Part shown: positions 1 through 8,899 of the stretch, one piece after another
How positions within the stretch are numbered: position 1 is the stretch's first letter
Layout: every line of letters starts with the position of its first letter
Assembly (NCBI GenBank): GCA_023132155.1
Contig: JAGLYP010000005.1
Location: 1-60,970 of the forward strand
Length of the DNA stretch: 60,970 bases
Direction: 5' to 3'
Origin: Candidatus Parcubacteria bacterium
GTDB taxonomy: Bacteria; Patescibacteriota; Patescibacteriia; Patescibacteriales; UBA12075
Made by a program: the position numbers and the translations under genes
Notes under the pieces: generated by a model
Database searches by the model: none
What the model saw: the letters and a program-made list of their open reading frames with translations, nothing else
Told to the model about the DNA's origin: nothing

Positions 1-45
1 AACAAAATTCGGAAACTCGGTTTCTGGTTGATGACAAAAAATAAT

Positions 46-603
46 TTATATTTTTTTCATAACTTGCAATATTTTTTTTTCCAGTTCTTTTTCGTTTCCG
101 TTATTCTCAATTTTAAAATCAGCTGTTTTGCCGACTTCGCTTATGTACTTTTCGGTTTCCAGGTCTTCTTTGGCGGCAAATTCCTCAAAAGCGGCATCGC
201 TTTCGCCGACTTTTTCGTCTCTTTTTACACTGCGCTCGTAACGAATTTTTTGGCCGGCCGTAACATATATTAAATAAAAATTGCCGTTGTAAGCTTCTTT
301 GAAAACGTCCGGGTCGCCCGGCATGCGAAAGCCGTCCACAATTACCAAATCAGTATCTTCGTTTTCCACTTCTTTAAGCATTGCTTTCATTAGAATATCA
401 TTTCCAAAACCCTTTTTTAAAATTATTCCTAAGTTAACCAGGCTGTCGCGAGTAGAATCAAGATAAAGGCTGTCCAGTGTTCTTCTAAGGATGCTGGAAA
501 CAGTTAGCCTGGATCCGCCAAAATGTTTCCTAATGATATCAGCCGCGGCGCCTTTTCCGCCGGCTTGTTCGCCGATAATTCCAATAATTGTTTTTTTGTC
601 CAT
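46..603 (-). CDS. P-loop nucleotide kinase (dephospho-CoA kinase/AAA-like)
   Basis: 185 aa ORF; N-terminal IIGIIGEQAGGKGAAADII P-loop-like; similar layout to next gene. Confidence 0.7.
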   Translation of the reverse strand: MDKKTIIGIIGEQAGGKGAAADIIRKHFGGSRLTVSSILRRTLDSLYLDSTRDSLVNLGIILKKGFGNDILMKAMLKEVENEDTDLVIVDGFRMPGDPDVFKEAYNGNFYLIYVTAGQKIRYERSVKRDEKVGESDAAFEEFAAKEDLETEKYISEVGKTADFKIENNGNEKELEKKILQVMKKI

Positions 604-615
604 TTATTTTTTTAA

Positions 616-1188
616 TTAATTTTTTAAAATTTTTTTAATAATATTATCAATTTGTTTTTTTAAATCGTCAATGCTAGTTTCATTATAAATTAAAAAATCA
701 GATCTGGCAATCGGTCCGCCTTTTTCAATATTTTCAATCTCACTATAATCGCGCCGGATAAATTCTTCTTTTGAATTCATCGGCCTTTCATGTTTCCGAT
801 TTGTCAGACGCGCGAATCTGGTGGCAGGCGATGCAAAAACCGCCAGAGTGTAAAAATTATCGCCGAAATTATCTTTCATAATTTTGTATTCCGACCATGA
901 GTAGAGGCTTTCAACTAAGCAAATGTTATTATCTTCAAGCGTCTTTTTAATTTTTGGCAGAGATAGTGTCGCGTAAGCCCCCATGCCAAGCTCTTGCCGA
1001 ATTTTTTCCCGAGTAATTTGTTCGTTTTCATAATTAATTTCAATACTTTTCTCTTTCATGCGATCAAAAGTTACATCGCCGAAATAAACGTTCGGACAAT
1101 TTAATTTTTTTTTCAAATAATTAACAACCTCGGTTTTACCGGCGCCGCACATTCCGACAACGGCTATTATTTTTTTGTTTGAATTCAT
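616..1188 (-). CDS. P-loop nucleotide kinase (dephospho-CoA kinase-like)
   Basis: 190 aa; Walker A GMCGAGKTE. Confidence 0.7.
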   Translation of the reverse strand: MNSNKKIIAVVGMCGAGKTEVVNYLKKKLNCPNVYFGDVTFDRMKEKSIEINYENEQITREKIRQELGMGAYATLSLPKIKKTLEDNNICLVESLYSWSEYKIMKDNFGDNFYTLAVFASPATRFARLTNRKHERPMNSKEEFIRRDYSEIENIEKGGPIARSDFLIYNETSIDDLKKQIDNIIKKILKN

Positions 1189-1192
1189 AAAT

Positions 1193-1672
1193 TTAACGTT
1201 CCAATTCCTTAAAAGTAAACTTCAAATCATCTGTTTCATGTGTTTCCTCAAAAATAACTTTTTTAAATTCAGAATAGTCAGGGAAAAAAGTGTCTGCTTC
1301 GGGGGCGTCGTCAACTTCGGTTATGTAAAGCTTGTCAATTAACGGTAAGAATAATTTATAAATAGTGCCGCCGCCGATTATGAAAATTTCTCCTTTATTA
1401 TCAAGTCTTTCTGCTTTGGTTTTTGTTTCTTCAATAGAATGCGCGACAAAACAGCCCTCTGAAACTTTATAATTTTTATCTTTTGTAATTATTATATTTG
1501 TTCTGTTTGGCAGCGGTTTTCCAATTGATTCAAAAGTTTTATCGCCCATAGCAACCACGTGCCCAGTGGTTAATTTTTTAAATCTGGCCATATCTTCGGG
1601 AATATCCCAAAGTAATTTATTTTTATAGCCGATTTCGCGGTTTTTACCGACTACTACGATCATTGAAAGCAT
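1193..1672 (-). CDS. folA: dihydrofolate reductase
   Basis: 159 aa; MLSMIVVVGKNREIGYKNKLLWDIPEDMARFK...GDKTFESIGKPLPNRTNIII typical DHFR. Confidence 0.93.
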   Translation of the reverse strand: MLSMIVVVGKNREIGYKNKLLWDIPEDMARFKKLTTGHVVAMGDKTFESIGKPLPNRTNIIITKDKNYKVSEGCFVAHSIEETKTKAERLDNKGEIFIIGGGTIYKLFLPLIDKLYITEVDDAPEADTFFPDYSEFKKVIFEETHETDDLKFTFKELER

Positions 1673-1693
1673 ATTTAAGTTTGTTAAATGTGT

Positions 1694-2266
1694 CTAAATT
1701 TTAAATTCTTGTTTTCTTTTCTCTAGTTCTTTTTCAAAAATTATTTTTGCTGTTTTTGTATAAAATGTATTATCATTTTTTCTAAAATTATAATTTTGTT
1801 CAGGAGTAACATTATATGATTCTGCGTCGCTATAAAATTGCTCTTTAAATACGTCTGATAAGTTATCAGCATCAATTAACAACCTTTTATCCGGTCTTAT
1901 CGGGGTTTTAAATTTATGAGCCACGATTATTTCAATTATTGTTTTGATTTGTTTTTTATTATACTTTGTTTTAGATAAAATTTTTCTAACAATTTTCGGC
2001 GCGTATTCTATATGTAATTTAAGCGCTTGTATTTTTTCTTTTTTATTATTGCTTTTTTGTAATGCCGCGGGAACTTTTGCCCAGCCAACATCATGCAAAA
2101 TTGCGGCTGGAATAAGAATATCCTTGTCTCCACTTTCTTTTTGTAATAACAATTCCATAGCTTTAACTACTCCCTTTGTATGCAAAACAAAATTTTTCAT
2201 TTTGCCTTTTTCCAAGTAAGGTTTTGCTAATTCCCAAATTTCATTATATTTTTTGTTTGTAGTCAT
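1694..2266 (-). CDS. HD-domain phosphohydrolase
   Basis: 190 aa; H...AAILHDVGWA HD motif and later IDADNLSD. Confidence 0.75.
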   Translation of the reverse strand: MTTNKKYNEIWELAKPYLEKGKMKNFVLHTKGVVKAMELLLQKESGDKDILIPAAILHDVGWAKVPAALQKSNNKKEKIQALKLHIEYAPKIVRKILSKTKYNKKQIKTIIEIIVAHKFKTPIRPDKRLLIDADNLSDVFKEQFYSDAESYNVTPEQNYNFRKNDNTFYTKTAKIIFEKELEKRKQEFKI

Positions 2267-2335
2267 ATTGCTTATTTAGGTTTTTTTGTAGGTTTAAATA
2301 CTATATCTTTTATTATTTCAATCAAAAACACTCAT

Positions 2336-2493
2336 ATTTGTCATCCTGGAATTTTTTCTTGGAGCTTAAGCGACAAGAAAAAATATCCGGGATCCAGGGG
2401 TAAAATGCACGAACTATATTTATTTGATATTGTTTATTTATTTCTCGCCCTCCTGGATTCCAGGTTGCGTTTCGCGCCCCTGGAATGACAAAT
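2336..2493. repeat. composite palindromic intergenic element
   Basis: termini ATTTGTCATCCTGGA / CCTGGAATGACAAAT inverted; internal TTTTTTCTTG...CAAGAAAAAA and CCTGGATTCCAGG hairpins. Confidence 0.6.
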
Positions 2494-2551
2494 AGAGAGA
2501 TTGGGTTTAAAAATTTATGATTACCCGCGGAAAAGTCAGAAGAATCTTTAT

Positions 2552-3550
2552 TTAAAACCCCCCGATATTCGCAATTTCACCCCTTAGCGGAGAATGAGAT
2601 TGGTAGTTTTCCAAAGTAACATCTTCATATTTAAAATCATCAATATTCTTAATATCAGGATTTAATTTTAGGGTTGGGAGAGGGAAAGGTTTTCGCTTGA
2701 TTTGTTCTTTGATTTGTTTAAAATGATTTGAATAAATATGCACATCGCCGAAAGTGTGGACAAATTCTCCGGGTTCAATGCCGACAACTTGCGCGATCAT
2801 TAATAATAATAAAGCGTAAGAAGCGATATTAAAAGGCACGCCGAGAAATAGATCGGCGCTTCTTTGATAAAGTCCTAAATTTAATTTATTATTTGTTACC
2901 GCAAGCTGAAAAGTCGTATGGCAAAGAGGCGGCACCTCGTTGGCGTTGCCTTTTGACGCCATGGCGTAAATATAGTCGGGATTCCAGCCGGAAAGAACAT
3001 AAGATTTTCTGTATGGCTTGTCTTTAAGACCGTCAATAATCCAACCAAGCTGATCAATCTCCCGCCCGTCAGATGCCGGCCAGCGGCGCCACATTTTTCC
3101 ATAAACTATTATTAAATCACCCCACTCCACAACCCAGGGATCATTTGCGGGCAATTTTTTTAATTTGGCGATAAAATCAATTTGCGTTAAATCGTTTTTC
3201 GGGTCGTTTGCCAAGCAATGTTTATGGTACCTTTTCCATGCCCATTCATCCCAAAGATGGACATTTTTATCAACCAGCGGTTTAATATTTGAGCTTCCGG
3301 ACAAAAACCAAATCAGCTCTTCGGCAATTCCCCGAAAAAAGGTTTTTTTAGTGGTGAGTAACGGAAAGCCTTGCGATAAATCATATCTTGTTTGCCTGCC
3401 AAAAACCGAGCGAATAAAAGGAGGTTTTTCTCCCTTTTTTTTATATTCATCCAAAATTTCCGGAGTAAAAAAAAGTTTTTTATCCGAGCCGTTATCCAAG
3501 ATGTCTTGGGCTAGGTTTAGGTATTGATGTTCTGGGTGATGTTTTTGCAT
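2552..3550 (-). CDS. thyA: thymidylate synthase
   Basis: 332 aa; PPLCHTTFQLAV catalytic Cys, YQRSADLFLGVPFNIASYALL, HIYSNH. Confidence 0.95.
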   Translation of the reverse strand: MQKHHPEHQYLNLAQDILDNGSDKKLFFTPEILDEYKKKGEKPPFIRSVFGRQTRYDLSQGFPLLTTKKTFFRGIAEELIWFLSGSSNIKPLVDKNVHLWDEWAWKRYHKHCLANDPKNDLTQIDFIAKLKKLPANDPWVVEWGDLIIVYGKMWRRWPASDGREIDQLGWIIDGLKDKPYRKSYVLSGWNPDYIYAMASKGNANEVPPLCHTTFQLAVTNNKLNLGLYQRSADLFLGVPFNIASYALLLLMIAQVVGIEPGEFVHTFGDVHIYSNHFKQIKEQIKRKPFPLPTLKLNPDIKNIDDFKYEDVTLENYQSHSPLRGEIANIGGF

Positions 3551-4020
3551 AAATTTAAAATAGTTTTTAATTCGTTTTCAATGAAATTCCATCTATTTAA
3601 ATATTTTTTTGATGTATCACATAGTGTACTATCTACATTATATTTAATTCTTAATTTATATTTTTTATTATTGTTGCTTAAAGTTGCTTTTAGTTCTTTT
3701 GTTGGGACAATAAAAAAATAATTTTTATCATACCAATATCCAATTAAAAAACCTGCGTTATTATATTCATTTTCAGTTAAAGCAAAATCAAAAAATCTAT
3801 GGCGACTTGTCGTGTATAATCTTTGTCGTGTTTTAACTTCTATTTTAATTTTATTGGAAGTTTCATTGTTAAATAGAATTATGTCGCAACCGATTTCATT
3901 TAAATTTTTATAAACCTCCCATTTAGTATTTTTTGTTAGCAAATAGAGACGAAACAATACAGTTTTCTCTCCGATTTCTGATAATAATTGTTTGATATTT
4001 TGAGGTAATTGTTTTGGCAT
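3517..4020 (-). CDS. PD-(D/E)XK-like nuclease domain protein
   Basis: 167 aa; GCDIILFNN...KIKIEVKTR fits D-Xn-E-X-K; overlaps thyA start by 34 nt. Confidence 0.5.
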   Translation of the reverse strand: MPKQLPQNIKQLLSEIGEKTVLFRLYLLTKNTKWEVYKNLNEIGCDIILFNNETSNKIKIEVKTRQRLYTTSRHRFFDFALTENEYNNAGFLIGYWYDKNYFFIVPTKELKATLSNNNKKYKLRIKYNVDSTLCDTSKKYLNRWNFIENELKTILNLCKNITQNINT

Positions 4021-4040
4021 GGTATAAGCTTATTAATTTT

Positions 4041-4604
4041 TTAAACCTGCATCTCCTCCCCGTCAGTAGCGACTCTTCCTCCTTGCCATTGGCCTCTATA
4101 TTGACTGCCTTCGCCAAGAATGTCGTGGAAAGTAATGTGGACGATACGGGCGCCGAATGATATTTTTATATTTGATTTTCCCAGGTTGGATAATCCAAAA
4201 GTCAGTTCGCCGGAATATCCGGGCTGGGCTACTCCGTTAAATAGCGCGAGACCTGATCTAAACAGTGTTGTTCGCGGAAAAATAATTCCTGATAAGGTAG
4301 TGGGTAAATTAACTTTTTCCATAGTTTTGATTAAGTAGTACTCTCCCGGTTTAAAAACATAAAAATTATCGCTTTTATCTTTGTTTGGGTCGTGTTTTGC
4401 CAATAATTCAATTTGCGGCGTTTCCCTGTCATCAACACCTAAAAAACCGGAACCCTCCAGACTGTAAACTTCGGCAATTCTTAAATCAAATCCCGCTCCT
4501 TCAGGATTATTTTTTTCACGTTCGCATAAATTTTCCACCAGATTATTATTTTTAACTAATTCATGTAATTTTTTTATGCCTAAGATCATATTTTTTTGTG
4601 TCAT
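4041..4604 (-). CDS. dcd: dCTP deaminase / dUTPase-family protein
   Basis: 187 aa; IIFPRTTLFRSGLALFNGVAQPGYSGELTFGLSNLG; start codon may instead be 4589. Confidence 0.85.
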   Translation of the reverse strand: MTQKNMILGIKKLHELVKNNNLVENLCEREKNNPEGAGFDLRIAEVYSLEGSGFLGVDDRETPQIELLAKHDPNKDKSDNFYVFKPGEYYLIKTMEKVNLPTTLSGIIFPRTTLFRSGLALFNGVAQPGYSGELTFGLSNLGKSNIKISFGARIVHITFHDILGEGSQYRGQWQGGRVATDGEEMQV

Positions 4605-4708
4605 TGCGAGCGCCAGCGAAGCAAGCCCGTGGTACCTGCACCGTCCGTTGCAAATTCACATACGGTGTTCTGTGACACGGGATTGCTTCGCTGGCGCTCG
4701 CAATGACA
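4599..4708. repeat. large inverted repeat (REP/MITE-like)
   Basis: 26-bp perfect arms TGTCATTGCGAGCGCCAGCGAAGCAA / TTGCTTCGCTGGCGCTCGCAATGACA plus CCCGTG/CACGGG further in. Confidence 0.9.
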
Positions 4709-4719
4709 ATTTAAGTTTA

Positions 4720-5256
4720 TTAATTTTTCTTTTTATAGTCGCAATTAATATATACTTTGCCGCTGTATTTACGAATTTTTATTCCTCGCGTGTCGGCAAG
4801 TTCGCGGGCTTCATTTTCTTTTTCAGTGCCTCTGCCGCCTTTTTTTATTCTGGCATATTCCTCAAGATATATTATTTCTCTTATACCGGCGTTATTTAGC
4901 GATTTCATGCAGTCATAGCAGGGGAATGTGGCTGTATAAAGCGTTGCGCCGCGCAACCTGGTAATGTCAACAGCATTTATCATTCCGTTTACCTCCGCAT
5001 GGGCGCCGCGGCAACGTTTTAGTTTCCCTGTTTGCGGATCACCGTCAACTTTAGCGCAACCTACATCAATACAGTGGTAATCGCCTTCGGTTGGGCCGTT
5101 GTAGCCGACAGATATAACGCGATTATGTTTATCAACATACACCGCGCCAGCCTCCACATAGCGGCAAGCTGTGCGTTTGGCGGCTAAAATAGCCATATTC
5201 ATAAAAAATTCATCCCATGAAAGCCGGGATGTTTTTGGTTCTTTAAGTTTAGTCAT
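4720..5256 (-). CDS. deoxycytidylate (dCMP) deaminase family protein
   Basis: 178 aa; GAHAEVNGMINA and FPCYDCMKSLNNAGI zinc deaminase motifs. Confidence 0.9.
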   Translation of the reverse strand: MTKLKEPKTSRLSWDEFFMNMAILAAKRTACRYVEAGAVYVDKHNRVISVGYNGPTEGDYHCIDVGCAKVDGDPQTGKLKRCRGAHAEVNGMINAVDITRLRGATLYTATFPCYDCMKSLNNAGIREIIYLEEYARIKKGGRGTEKENEARELADTRGIKIRKYSGKVYINCDYKKKN

Positions 5257-5327
5257 AAAGATTTATTATATGAGTTTTATTTAGCGCTTTTTTATTTTAT
5301 CAAATTTTAGTTTTAAGCGCAAATTAA

Positions 5328-5355
5328 ATAAAACCCCGTAAAGGGGTTTTATTTT
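5328..5355 (-). terminator. rho-independent terminator after rplA
   Basis: AAAACCCCgtaaaGGGGTTTTATTTT; A/T runs on both sides. Confidence 0.8.
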
Positions 5356-5376
5356 GTATATAATTTTTAATATATT

Positions 5377-6081
5377 TTATTTAGGCACGACAATTTTAAT
5401 TCCGGGCCCCATTGACGAAGATATACTGATATTTTTAATATAGATACCTTTAGCTTTATTTGGTTTGACTTTTTTTATAGTGTCAATTAAAACCGTGAAA
5501 TTTTCAATTAATTTTTTATCATCAAAAGAAACTTTGCCTGTTATTACGTGAATATTGCCGGTATCGTCGTTTTTAAAGCTTATTTTGCCCTTTTTTAGCT
5601 CTTCAACGGCCTTTGCCGGATTTGGGGTAACGGTTTCGTTTTTTGGCGATGGCATAAGACCGCGGGTTCCTAAAATTTTGGCAATTTGAGATAAATTTCT
5701 CATCATTGCCGGCTCGGCAACCGCTACTTGAAAATCGGTTTTTTCGGTTTTTTTGATTTTCGCGATCAAGTCTTCACTGCCGACAAAATCAGCTCCGGCG
5801 GCTTTTACTTCCTTTTCTTTTTCCGGGCTGACAAAGGCGGCAACCTTAATGGTTTTTCCTGTTCCATGAGGCAAACTGACAGCGGTTCTGATTTGCTGGT
5901 CGCCTTTTTTAGCGTCAATTCCCAGACGAAAATGCGCCTCAACTGACGCGTCAAATTTAGTTTTTGAAAGTTTTTTAGTTAACTCAATTCCTTCTTCCAG
6001 TGAATAAATTTTTTGTTTATCAAATTCAGGAGTAATTGTTTTTTCTTCCTTTTTTTTAGAAGAATTTTTTTCTTTTTTCAT
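5377..6081 (-). CDS. rplA: 50S ribosomal protein L1
   Basis: 234 aa; DASVEAHFRLGIDAKKGDQQIRTAVSLPHGTGK, RGLMPSPKNETVT. Confidence 0.96.
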   Translation of the reverse strand: MKKEKNSSKKKEEKTITPEFDKQKIYSLEEGIELTKKLSKTKFDASVEAHFRLGIDAKKGDQQIRTAVSLPHGTGKTIKVAAFVSPEKEKEVKAAGADFVGSEDLIAKIKKTEKTDFQVAVAEPAMMRNLSQIAKILGTRGLMPSPKNETVTPNPAKAVEELKKGKISFKNDDTGNIHVITGKVSFDDKKLIENFTVLIDTIKKVKPNKAKGIYIKNISISSSMGPGIKIVVPK

Positions 6082-6102
6082 ATATTTTTCGTGGTTATAG
6101 CG

Positions 6103-6186
6103 AAGTTGAAAGTTAAAAAGTTTATAAAGTTATAAAGTCTGTTATTTTTAATAACTTTATAACTTTTTACTTTATAACTTTTAACT
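6103..6186. repeat. AT-rich inverted repeat, rplK-rplA spacer
   Basis: AAAGTTATAAAGT / ACTTTATAACTTT and surrounding AAGTTRAAAGTT units; a related unit lies at 6652-6740. Confidence 0.6.
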
Positions 6187-6212
6187 AATATCTTCTCCCA
6201 CAAATTATTAAT

Positions 6213-6635
6213 TTATTTAATTTCCACACCCATTTGCCGCGCGGTGCCTTCAATGATTTTCATTGCTTGGTTAACATCATTGGTGTTAAGATCCGGCATT
6301 TTAATTTCGGCAATTTCTTTTAATTGAGTCTGTGTGATTGAGCCGATTTTTTCAGCCAAAGGTTTGCCCGAGCCCTTTTTAAGTTTGGCCGCTTTTTTGA
6401 TTAATTCCGCTGCCGGCGGTGTTTTCATTATAAAGTTAAAAGTTCTATCTTCATAAACGGTAATTTCAACCGGCACTATATCTCCCATGCGATTTTTAGA
6501 CGCGTCATTAAATTTTGCGCAGAAGTCCTGAATTTGCAAGCCATGCTGGCCTAAAGCCGGTCCTATCGGAGGAGCTGGATTAGCCTGTCCGGCTGGAATT
6601 TGTAATTTTATAACTGTTAATATTTTTTTAGCCAT
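6213..6635 (-). CDS. rplK: 50S ribosomal protein L11
   Basis: 140 aa; [23 protein letters not shown]. Confidence 0.97.
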   Translation of the reverse strand: MAKKILTVIKLQIPAGQANPAPPIGPALGQHGLQIQDFCAKFNDASKNRMGDIVPVEITVYEDRTFNFIMKTPPAAELIKKAAKLKKGSGKPLAEKIGSITQTQLKEIAEIKMPDLNTNDVNQAMKIIEGTARQMGVEIK

Positions 6636-6651
6636 ATATTTAAGTTGAAAG

Positions 6652-6740
6652 TTTATAAAGTTATAAAGTTGAAAGTTTTTTTAAAGAGAAACTTTATAAA
6701 GATTATCACTTTATAACTTTTTAACTTTCTACTTTTAACT
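6652..6740. repeat. AT-rich inverted repeat, nusG-rplK spacer
   Basis: AAGTTGAAAGTTTATAAAGTTATAAAGTTGAAAGT ... ACTTTATAACTTTTTAACTTTCTACTTTTAACT. Confidence 0.6.
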
Positions 6741-6745
6741 ATGTA

Positions 6746-7291
6746 TTATATTTTCTTAATTTGTAAAAAATCCAATTCAACAGGTGTTTCGCGGCCGAAC
6801 ATTGAAACCAGAACTTTAATTCTGCCTTTAGCTTCATCAATGCTGGTAATTTTTCCTTCCATATTTTTAAACGGTCCGTCAGTAATAGAAACCGGTGAGC
6901 CCACAGAAACATCAATTTTAAATTTTGGCTCTTCAACGCCCATCTTTTTCTGGAGCGTTTTAATTTCTTTCTCGCTGATTGGCGTTGGTATGGTGCCGGT
7001 GCCGATAAAACCGGTAACATTTGGCGTGTTGCGGACAACATACCAAGATTCATCGGTTACAATCATTTCCACCATAACATAACCGGGAAAAATTCTTTCT
7101 TCAACCACTTTTCTTTTGCCGTTTTTGATTTTAATTTTTTTTTCCGTGGGAATTAAAATATTAAAAATTTTATCATCCATATCCATGGATTCAATTCTTT
7201 GTTTTAAATTTTTTTCAACATTTTCCTCGTAGCCGGAATAGGTATGCAGTACATACCAGCGCCTTCCTTGATTAAGAGTTTGTTTAGCCAT
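6746..7291 (-). CDS. nusG: transcription termination/antitermination protein NusG
   Basis: 181 aa; RRWYVLHTYSGYEENVEKNL, FPGYVMVEM, KOW region. Confidence 0.96.
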   Translation of the reverse strand: MAKQTLNQGRRWYVLHTYSGYEENVEKNLKQRIESMDMDDKIFNILIPTEKKIKIKNGKRKVVEERIFPGYVMVEMIVTDESWYVVRNTPNVTGFIGTGTIPTPISEKEIKTLQKKMGVEEPKFKIDVSVGSPVSITDGPFKNMEGKITSIDEAKGRIKVLVSMFGRETPVELDFLQIKKI

Positions 7292-7305
7292 ATAAGTTAT
7301 GAGTT

Positions 7306-7352
7306 ATGCTAATCCGCGAATAAATGCTAATCCGCGAATTGCGAATAAATTG
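7306..7352. repeat. ATGCTAATCCGCGAAT-type intergenic repeat
   Basis: ATGCTAATCCGCGAATAAATGCTAATCCGCGAATTGCGAATAA; related copies at 20773 and 31750. Confidence 0.65.
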
Positions 7353-7403
7353 TGAGAATTAAATAGTGATTATTTAAAAAATGGAATAATTTTAATTCGT
7401 ATG

Positions 7404-7435
7404 CTTGTCCTTCCGAAGCTTTAGCGAAGGAGGAT
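7404..7435 (-). repeat. hairpin element, intergenic relative of the elements at 11635 and 15330
   Basis: minus strand ATCCTCCTTCGCTAAAGCTTCGGAAGGACAAG; compare ATCCGCCGTCGCTGAAACTATGGCGGACGAAG at 11635. Confidence 0.55.
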
Positions 7436-7476
7436 CCCGTATTCGTAGGGGCGTGGTCGCCCATAGGGCGATAACG

Positions 7477-7659
7477 TTATTTAAGAAGCATTTCAAGTAC
7501 AAGAGAAAATATATAATCCAGGGCGCCTAGAAACGCGGCAACAACCAAAGAAATACCGATTACCAAATAAGTATAGTTTTGTGTTTCTTTTTTAGTCGGC
7601 CATGTTACTTTTTTCATTTCCTCAACTGAGCCTTTAATGTAATTTGCCAGTTTTGACAT
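7477..7659 (-). CDS. secE: preprotein translocase subunit SecE
   Basis: 60 aa; SVEEMKKVTWPTKKETQNYTYLVI. Confidence 0.95.
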   Translation of the reverse strand: MSKLANYIKGSVEEMKKVTWPTKKETQNYTYLVIGISLVVAAFLGALDYIFSLVLEMLLK

Positions 7660-7665
7660 AAATTT

Positions 7666-7694
7666 AAGCTAACATTAAATTAATTTATAGTCAA
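7666..7694 (-). promoter_or_regulatory. putative secE promoter
   Basis: minus strand TTGACT-17 nt-TGT-TAGCTT, 6 nt from ATG; -35 lies inside the 63-bp repeat. Confidence 0.4.
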
Positions 7695-7743
7695 GGAATT
7701 TGAATATTCCCGACTACTGTTAGTGCCCCTTGGGCATAGCTTG
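7681..7743 (+). repeat. 63-bp dispersed element, copy A1
   Basis: TAATTTATAGTCAAGGAATTTGAATATTCCCGACTACTGTTAGTGCCCCTTGGGCATAGCTTG. Confidence 0.95.
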
Positions 7744-7820
7744 TGTATTTAAAAACAACTCCTTTTCGGGCAGTTGTTTGTGTATTGTTAATAATACAAA
7801 AAAATAAAAAAAATGTCAAG

Positions 7821-7849
7821 TTGAAAAAATAAATAAAAACTGATAGAAT
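7821..7849 (+). promoter_or_regulatory. sigma70-type extended -10 promoter with leaderless geometry
   Basis: TTGAAA-17-TG(a)TAGAAT, 6 nt before ATG at 7856. Confidence 0.6.
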
Positions 7850-7855
7850 ATATTT

Positions 7856-8899
7856 ATGATTGATTTATTGCAAAAAAATAAAAATAAGAGAAATTATAAT
7901 GAAATTGAGGATGAGCTTGAATTAAAGCAGAAAGGCGAAGAAGACGGTCAAAATCAAGAAAATATAGAAGCAAAAGAAAAAGCGCCGGCATCTGTAAATT
8001 TAAATCGCTACAAGGATCCTAGCGGTCTCAGCATCAAAAAGATGCAGATTGGCTTATGGCTTGTTGCCAATAGAAAAAACTTTAAATTAATTTTTACGAT
8101 TTTTTTGGTTTTGATAATCGCGTGTTTTTGGGGCATGTATTTTATTGTTTTTGGCAGTCAGGTTTTATTTGGCATAAAACAGGATAAAAAATTAATCCAA
8201 GGCCTTATTGTCCCTAATTTAGTTAATTATGAAGCTTTATCTAAAAATTTCGCGAAAAATTTGGAAATTAATCAGCCCGGAGCAATAGCAACAAGCGACA
8301 GTAAATTTGATTTTTATGTCAAAATCAGAAATCCCAATGATAAATATTGGGTTCATTTTGATTATTATTTTCGCGTAAGCAATCAAAATAGCAGAAAAGA
8401 AAATAATTTTATTTTGCCGGGAGAAACAAAATATATTTTATTGCTAGGCGAAAAATTGGAAACACAAAACAAAAACGCGGAGTTTGTTATTGATAAAATT
8501 GAATGGGAAAAAATTGATTTTCATAAATATGATAATTGGCCATTGTTTGCCAAAGAGCATTTAGATATAAAAATAAGCGATATTGAATTTACTCCCGCCA
8601 AATCCTCAGCTTTATCGGAAAAAATAAATATTAATACTTTGGATTTTTCAACTACCAACAATACGGCCTATAACTATTGGAATATTGCTTATAACGCCTT
8701 ATTATTCAAAGGCAGTAGAATTATCGGCGTTAACCGCTGTATCGTCGACCGCTTAATGTCCGGCCAAACGCAAGAAATAGGCATTACTTGGCCGGAAGAT
8801 TTAGGCAATGTAGGCAATATTGTGATTTATCCGGAAGTGGATATTACCAGAAACGATATATATATAAGATTTGACGGTGAAACCGGTACTGAAAAATAA
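7856..8899 (+). CDS. hypothetical single-TM membrane protein
   Basis: 347 aa; TM FKLIFTIFLVLIIACFWGMYFIVFG. Confidence 0.7.
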   Translation: MIDLLQKNKNKRNYNEIEDELELKQKGEEDGQNQENIEAKEKAPASVNLNRYKDPSGLSIKKMQIGLWLVANRKNFKLIFTIFLVLIIACFWGMYFIVFGSQVLFGIKQDKKLIQGLIVPNLVNYEALSKNFAKNLEINQPGAIATSDSKFDFYVKIRNPNDKYWVHFDYYFRVSNQNSRKENNFILPGETKYILLLGEKLETQNKNAEFVIDKIEWEKIDFHKYDNWPLFAKEHLDIKISDIEFTPAKSSALSEKININTLDFSTTNNTAYNYWNIAYNALLFKGSRIIGVNRCIVDRLMSGQTQEIGITWPEDLGNVGNIVIYPEVDITRNDIYIRFDGETGTEK

